Below are positions 6,809 through 10,133 of a stretch of 10,133 nucleotides of DNA, one piece after another. How positions within the stretch are numbered: position 1 is the first letter of the stretch; each line of letters opens with the position of its first letter. Source of the DNA: Spongiibacteraceae bacterium (GTDB taxonomy: Bacteria; Pseudomonadota; Gammaproteobacteria; Pseudomonadales; PIVM01); NCBI GenBank assembly GCA_030618505.1, contig JAUXDF010000080.1, positions 1-10,133 on the forward strand, written 5' to 3'. A program made the translations under genes and the position numbers. The notes under the pieces were generated by a model. That model had not been told where the DNA came from, did not search any database, and saw nothing but the letters and a program-made list of their open reading frames with translations.

Positions 6809-6944
6809 TAATGCACATCCAGAAACGTTTTTTGTCGTCTTCCCTGCGAAGGCAGGGATCCAGTAAGTGTATGAATTCTCTGGATTCCTGCCTTCGCAAG
6901 AATGACGGCAAAAGGAAAAGCATGTTATTTCTGGATGGGCACTA
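6809..6944. repeat. MITE-like palindromic element 1
   Basis: This element of about 136 bp has outer arms in imperfect inverted orientation (6804-6825 against 6928-6949, 18 of 22 matching when flanks are included). Inside is a long inverted repeat, 6835-6863 against 6880-6908, with TGCGAAGGCAGG and ATCCAG in the left arm and CTGGATTCCTGCC in the right arm. The inner part belongs to the very common proteobacterial dispersed repeat that reads roughly GAATGACG/CTGGATTCC around a hairpin. No transposase is encoded, so any mobility would depend on enzymes supplied elsewhere. Confidence 0.75.
6835..6908. repeat. Dispersed proteobacterial inverted repeat (hairpin)
   Basis: Two arms of about 29 nt (6835-6863 and 6880-6908) pair with a few mismatches around a 16-nt loop. 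The core TGCGAAGGCAGG matches CCTGCCTTCGCA perfectly. The sequence type, ending in ATCCAG and CTGGATTCC with GAATGACG at the outside, is found in many copies in many proteobacterial genomes. It could form a strong RNA or DNA hairpin. It has no run of T after the stem, so it is not called as a terminator. Confidence 0.8.
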
Positions 6945-6946
6945 AC

Positions 6947-7092
6947 TAGTGCCTAAACAGAAATTAGACAAGGAGATCCTGGCCAACGCAAATTTTGTGA
7001 CTTGAAGGCCTTGAAAAGGCCTAGGAGCTAGATTTGCGTTGGCCAGGAGCGGACTGAATTTTCGAAAACTTCCAGTTTCTGGTTAGGCACTA
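6947..7092. repeat. MITE-like palindromic element 2 with nested hairpins
   Basis: This 146-bp element is bounded by inverted repeats reading TAGTGCCTAAACAGAAA at 6947-6963 and, on the opposite strand at 7076-7092, TAGTGCCTAACCAGAAA. Nested inside are a perfect 17-bp inverted repeat (TCCTGGCCAACGCAAAT at 6977-6993 with its complement at 7032-7048) and a central 7-bp stem with a GAA loop (AGGCCTT 7006-7012, AAGGCCT 7016-7022). Its right terminus matches that of element 1 as a direct repeat (6928-6948 against 7077-7097, 19 of 21). The two elements therefore share a terminus family. No open frame is present. Confidence 0.78.
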
Positions 7093-7193
7093 ACTATATT
7101 CATAAATAACTTATAGCGGTTTTATATACCAAAGCTCATCGACCTGATTGCAAATAACGCTCCTCACCAATAACCTGCCTAGCACCATGTATT

Positions 7194-7210
7194 TCTGATA
7201 GAATGTCAGA
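7194..7210. promoter_or_regulatory. Possible operator upstream of the TetR-family gene
   Basis: A 17-bp imperfect inverted repeat, TCTGATA-GAA-TGTCAGA (6 of 7 arm bases pairing), lies 80 bp before the regulator's ATG. TetR-family proteins commonly autoregulate by binding palindromes of this size near their own promoter. No matching sequence is seen near the decarboxylase-like gene. The site is a guess from symmetry and position. Confidence 0.3.
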
Positions 7211-7290
7211 CAATAGAACAGAGGGACGACTCTTTATCAACGCCTTGTTTTCCTCTCAAGAAAAAACGCTAAACATACGATTACCTGCAT

Positions 7291-7932
7291 ATGACCTCAA
7301 ATAACGACTCATCAAAAAATAATAAGCGGGTGCAGCAAAAAAAGAATACAGCTCGGCTTATTCTTCGCACTGCAAAAAAACTCTTTCATAAGCAAGGCTT
7401 TGAAAATACCACAACACGATCCATCGCCTCCAGTGCCGGCGTTGGTATCGGTACCGTGTTTGTCCATTATCCTGACAAGATCAGCCTGCTAGGCCAAGTC
7501 TTGCGAGAGGATATCGACCAAATAATGAAGACAACCTTTCAATCCCTGGATAAGCAGCAAGGCTTAATTGAACGATTAGTGCATCTGAGCTCAGGTTTGT
7601 TAGCCTACTTTAGTGAAAATCAAAGCCTTACTCGTGAGTTCATCAAGCATACTACCTTTGAAGAAGGCCCCGAGGCGCAGGCCTTTTTTAATAAACAAAT
7701 GGAAGATTTTGGCCTCACCGTTTATAGCATCATTGAAAATGCCGTAAAAGATCACTCGCTTGATAAAGACATTCCAATCACGACTATGACCCAAAACTAC
7801 ATGGCCATTCATTTTTTTGTAGTCAATCTCTGCCTGCGCAAAAAATCATCGACACTCGATGCACAGATAAAGCAATTAACCTCCATGGTAAACGCTCTTT
7901 TTAAAGGGTATGAACTAAAGCCTTCCACTTAG
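7291..7932 (+). CDS. TetR/AcrR-family transcriptional regulator
   Basis: This 213-residue protein has the TetR layout: a basic, Lys- and Asn-rich N-terminal tail (1-20), a three-helix DNA-binding domain (about 21-66) and an all-helical ligand-binding and dimerisation domain. The helix-turn-helix reads TTRSIASSAGVGIGTVFVHY at 41-60, closely matching the family pattern in which the recognition helix follows AGVxxGTxFxHY and is followed by K-x-x-L. ARLILRTAKKLFHKQGFENT before it is the usual first helix. The effector-binding domain is too variable to predict a ligand. The gene converges on the acetoacetate-decarboxylase-like gene with only 5 bp between stops. The ribosome-binding site is poor. 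It may act on its own promoter, on the inverted repeat upstream of the decarboxylase-like gene, or on the aldehyde dehydrogenase gene; none is shown by the sequence. Confidence 0.93.
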   Translation: MTSNNDSSKNNKRVQQKKNTARLILRTAKKLFHKQGFENTTTRSIASSAGVGIGTVFVHYPDKISLLGQVLREDIDQIMKTTFQSLDKQQGLIERLVHLSSGLLAYFSENQSLTREFIKHTTFEEGPEAQAFFNKQMEDFGLTVYSIIENAVKDHSLDKDIPITTMTQNYMAIHFFVVNLCLRKKSSTLDAQIKQLTSMVNALFKGYELKPST

Positions 7933-7937
7933 GCACC

Positions 7938-8651
7938 CTAGGAAAATGGCTCAATACTGCTTGTCACAGGAAAACTCATTTTGAAGTTTTTTATCTGCAT
8001 ACAGTTCAATGGTTTCGCTTGAGCAAGATCCGGAAACAAGTCTTTATTAAATTCACACGTCATTAACTTAGCCGGCTTTAACAATCCGCTCATCTTCGGG
8101 CTAAACGTGTACAGTTTTTTCTGCCAAAGCTGAACCAGTCTTCGATATTTCTTCGGTATCCACCCTGTAAATATTGGGAAAGATAGCCGGCCAGTGGTAA
8201 AGGATATTTTACCAAGAAATACGCCATTCTGATGCATTTCAATTTTCTCTTCACCACCCTCGAATGTAACCTTAAAATCGGCCTGCTCTTTAGGTATCCC
8301 CCAGTTTTTGCGTCCATTCACAACACTTTCCATACTAGAAACAAAAATACGGGTAATCGACAGCTCATCGCGATCTGCCAATCTTATTTTACCCGGTATA
8401 AGCAGCAGTTCATCGTAAGGCCCAACAGGGGAATCATCATACTTAACATACATTACAGAACCTACACTACCGCGCCTGCTACCCTCAAAGGCCTCCGGTA
8501 TAAAGCCCTGCTCATCCAGCATCCCCTTTGGAAACTTCATCGTCAATACATAAGCATGCCCACGCAATACCCAAGGCGCTGGCGCATTGGCTGGCAGTAC
8601 GAAATCCGGGTCGTCTTCCTTTATCGTATCGACTATTGATTTATTGCTCAT
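7938..8651 (-). CDS. Acetoacetate decarboxylase family protein
   Basis: This 237-residue soluble protein, with no signal peptide or membrane segment, resembles the acetoacetate decarboxylase superfamily, whose founder decarboxylates acetoacetate to acetone through a Schiff-base lysine. Motifs seen are SPVGPYDELLLIPG at 74-87, typical of the family's cone-shaped barrel, and NWGIPKEQADF at 116-126, at the position of the active-site PKK motif. Lys121 would be the Schiff-base residue. The next residue is Glu122, whereas the clostridial enzyme has Lys116, which lowers the pKa of the catalytic Lys115. Many family members act on other substrates, so decarboxylase activity should not be assumed. AGGG lies 8 nt before the ATG. 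A perfect inverted repeat 25 bp upstream suggests repressor control, possibly by the convergent TetR-family protein. The function is uncertain beyond family. Confidence 0.8.
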   Translation of the reverse strand: MSNKSIVDTIKEDDPDFVLPANAPAPWVLRGHAYVLTMKFPKGMLDEQGFIPEAFEGSRRGSVGSVMYVKYDDSPVGPYDELLLIPGKIRLADRDELSITRIFVSSMESVVNGRKNWGIPKEQADFKVTFEGGEEKIEMHQNGVFLGKISFTTGRLSFPIFTGWIPKKYRRLVQLWQKKLYTFSPKMSGLLKPAKLMTCEFNKDLFPDLAQAKPLNCMQIKNFKMSFPVTSSIEPFS

Positions 8652-9164
8652 GATATTGCCCTATTGGTTTCAGCAATATATCCAAATTGACTTGAATTTG
8701 GATATATCAATTATCTTTCCGTCTTTTCTCAGACTCTTCCGCTAGCCTAGCGGCTTACTGGATCTTGCGGAGAAATATTCTACGATTTTAGTTATGTTTC
8801 TGTACTGCATAAAATGTATTAACCACGACGGGCTGTTAGCTCAAATTGATATGGGAGATGATAGGAATTCACCCATTGCCTGAACTATATTCATCATGGT
8901 AACCGTAATATTTAGCGTCTTTTCGCGCCGGATTATTTGTCTCGATCTGAATGGATAAAGGTTTTAATTCCCGATTACCAGCGCTATACTGATCGCGCTC
9001 ATTGAGCGTGTTCATTATAATTGTACGCATAATAAAGATCAAGAGCCCAGCACCGATCGTCGGCTATAGTGGCTAGTATTTTAGCCAAATAGTTGTTGCC
9101 TGAGGCATCCAAGCCATTGAAAGATAAATATTACTAATAAAATATATTTCAAAAGGAAAACATT
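8652..9164. other. 513-bp intergenic region between divergent genes
   Basis: No gene was found in this stretch, which separates the leftward decarboxylase-like gene from the rightward aldehyde dehydrogenase gene. It holds a 13-bp-arm inverted repeat (8676-8707), a 15-bp palindrome CCGCTAGCCTAGCGG (8739-8753), and a smaller palindrome CGCTCATTGAGCG (8996-9008). A possible promoter for the dehydrogenase is TATACT at 8985-8990, with a poor -35 (TTTTAA, 17-bp spacing); a TATAAT at 9016-9021 has no -35 partner. These are weak calls. Confidence 0.5.
8676..8707. promoter_or_regulatory. Candidate operator: 13-bp perfect inverted repeat
   Basis: ATATATCCAAATT (8676-8688) and its exact complement (8695-8707) flank a 6-bp spacer, 25 bp upstream of the decarboxylase-like start codon. 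The position, at or just downstream of where a promoter would lie, and the length fit a dimeric repressor such as a TetR-family protein. It could also form a hairpin in the leader RNA. Binding by the neighbouring regulator is inferred from proximity only. Confidence 0.6.
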
Positions 9165-10133
9165 ATGTCCTATAAGAAACCAGCGTTTAAAAACCAATAT
9201 GAAAATTTTATTGGCGGAAAATGGACAGCTCCGGTCGATGGTAGCTATTTTGAAAACACCTCCCCCGTTGATGGAGGCGTTATCGCAAAAGTACCCCGCT
9301 CTAATGAAAAAGATATTGACCTTGCTGTGGCCGCAGGGATGACCGCTTTTGAATCATGGGGAAAAACATCTATCACTGAACGAAGTAATTTATTGTTCAA
9401 AATTGCTGATCGAGTAGAGGAGAACCTTGAAAATCTGGCCTTAGCTGAGTCCTGGGATAACGGCAAAGCAATCAGGGAAACATTAGCGGCAGATATTCCC
9501 TTGGTTGCCGATCATTTTAGATATTTTGGTAGTGTTATTCGCGGGGAATCCGGCGATATATCAGACCTTGATAGCAATACTGTTTCGATGGAAATTCATG
9601 AACCATTAGGTGTTGTCGGACAGATTATTCCATGGAACTTCCCGATTCTGATGGCAGCCTGGAAAATAGCGCCCGCCTTAGCTGCAGGAAACTGTGTTGT
9701 CCTTAAGCCTGCAGAGCAAACACCTGTCTCCATTCTATTTTTCATGGAAGCCATCGAAGGCATATTACCCGATGGCGTATTAAACATTGTCAATGGTTTT
9801 GGTACTGAAGCAGGAAAGCCTTTAGCGCAACACCCAGATATCAAAAAGGTAGCCTTTACCGGAGAAACAACAACAGGGCGATTGATCATGCAATACGCCT
9901 CTGAAAATATCATTCCGGTTACCCTTGAGCTAGGCGGGAAGTCACCCAATATTTTTCTTGAAAGCGTCATGGATAAAGATGACAACTTCCTTGATAAAGC
10001 GGTTGAAGGCCTGGTTTTATTTGCATTTAACCAAGGAGAGGTTTGCACTTGCCCCTCCCGAGCACTGATCCAGGAAAGCATTTACGACAAGTTTATGGAA
10101 AAATGTTTGAAGCGCATTGAAGCCATCACCATG
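9165..10133 (+). CDS. exaC: NAD-dependent aldehyde dehydrogenase, ExaC/AldB/AcoD type (partial, runs off right edge)
   Basis: The first 323 residues of an aldehyde dehydrogenase of about 506 residues are present and the frame is open to the window's end. The enzyme oxidises aldehydes, in this subfamily mainly acetaldehyde and other short ones, to acids with NAD(P). Visible features are the N-terminal YENFIGGKW, IIPWNFP with oxyanion Asn158, the cofactor-binding LKPAEQTP with Lys181, VAFTGETTTG at 229-238, ELGGKSPN with general-base Glu255, and FNQGEVCTCPSRALIQESIYD with catalytic Cys294. The GEVCTCPSR variant, with a second Cys at 296, is typical of ExaC/AldB/AcoD proteins. A strong ribosome-binding site (AAAAGGAAAA) precedes the ATG. 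It is transcribed away from the decarboxylase-like gene across a 513-bp spacer. ExaC homologues are often associated with alcohol or acetoin use. The symbol is by subfamily resemblance. Confidence 0.9.
   Translation, partial: MSYKKPAFKNQYENFIGGKWTAPVDGSYFENTSPVDGGVIAKVPRSNEKDIDLAVAAGMTAFESWGKTSITERSNLLFKIADRVEENLENLALAESWDNGKAIRETLAADIPLVADHFRYFGSVIRGESGDISDLDSNTVSMEIHEPLGVVGQIIPWNFPILMAAWKIAPALAAGNCVVLKPAEQTPVSILFFMEAIEGILPDGVLNIVNGFGTEAGKPLAQHPDIKKVAFTGETTTGRLIMQYASENIIPVTLELGGKSPNIFLESVMDKDDNFLDKAVEGLVLFAFNQGEVCTCPSRALIQESIYDKFMEKCLKRIEAITM

Larger units (their letters stand above)
6712..7290. other. 579-bp non-coding region with two palindromic elements
   Basis: I see no gene in this stretch. 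It contains two adjacent imperfect palindromic elements (about 6809-6944 and 6947-7092), annotated separately, followed by about 200 bp of AT-rich DNA that should contain the promoter of the TetR-family gene. A short inverted repeat at 7194-7210 is the only other ordered structure noticed. Confidence 0.6.

Noticed and set aside
6835..6908. Rho-independent terminator
   Set aside because: The stem is strong but no T-run follows on either strand, and the sequence belongs to a dispersed repeat family.
6804..7097. CRISPR array
   Set aside because: The repeats are few, palindromic and terminal to two elements, without regular spacers.
9596..10081. 161-codon minus-strand frame
   Set aside because: It lies opposite the clear aldehyde dehydrogenase coding sequence and has no family resemblance.

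Overview
The window looks like an accessory stretch of a marine-type gammaproteobacterial chromosome. The assignment is inferred from an UbiG very close to the enterobacterial enzyme, an ExaC/AldB-type aldehyde dehydrogenase, moderate GC content, and a Proteobacteria-wide inverted-repeat family. No genus can be named from the sequence alone.

Layout. Positions 1-1330 (+) hold the end of one acyl-CoA dehydrogenase and a complete second one. Together they resemble the heteromeric acyl-CoA dehydrogenase pairs of steroid or dicarboxylate side-chain beta-oxidation, because the first carries the catalytic Glu and the second has lost it. Positions 5979-1460 (-) hold a compact five-gene operon: a xylose-isomerase-like TIM-barrel protein with a large internal insertion, a LuxS homologue, a sugar-phosphate cyclase of the sedoheptulose-7-phosphate cyclase type, a UbiG-type O-methyltransferase, and a UbiA-type membrane prenyltransferase. 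Upstream lies the truncated N-terminus of an acetoacetyl-CoA synthetase (6711-6277), apparently a gene remnant. Positions 6712-7290 are non-coding and carry two adjacent palindromic, MITE-like elements with related terminal inverted repeats. A TetR-family regulator (7291-7932, +) converges on an acetoacetate-decarboxylase-like gene (8651-7938, -), whose upstream region contains a perfect 13-bp inverted repeat. A 513-bp non-coding stretch then leads to the 5' two-thirds of an ExaC/AldB-like aldehyde dehydrogenase running off the right edge.

How the genes may work together. The five-gene operon is the most notable part. Its order and tight spacing (one overlap, gaps of 3, 11 and about 34 nt) suggest one pathway: an isomerase or epimerase and a LuxS-like enzyme acting on sugar substrates, a cyclase producing a C7 cyclitol or similar ring, O-methylation, and prenylation at the membrane. 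That would be a prenylated or membrane-anchored, methylated cyclitol or quinone-like product. I do not recognise this gene combination as a described pathway. It differs from the ebo operon, which also pairs a UbiA-like protein, a cyclase-like protein and a TIM barrel. The function is inference from family membership and gene order only.
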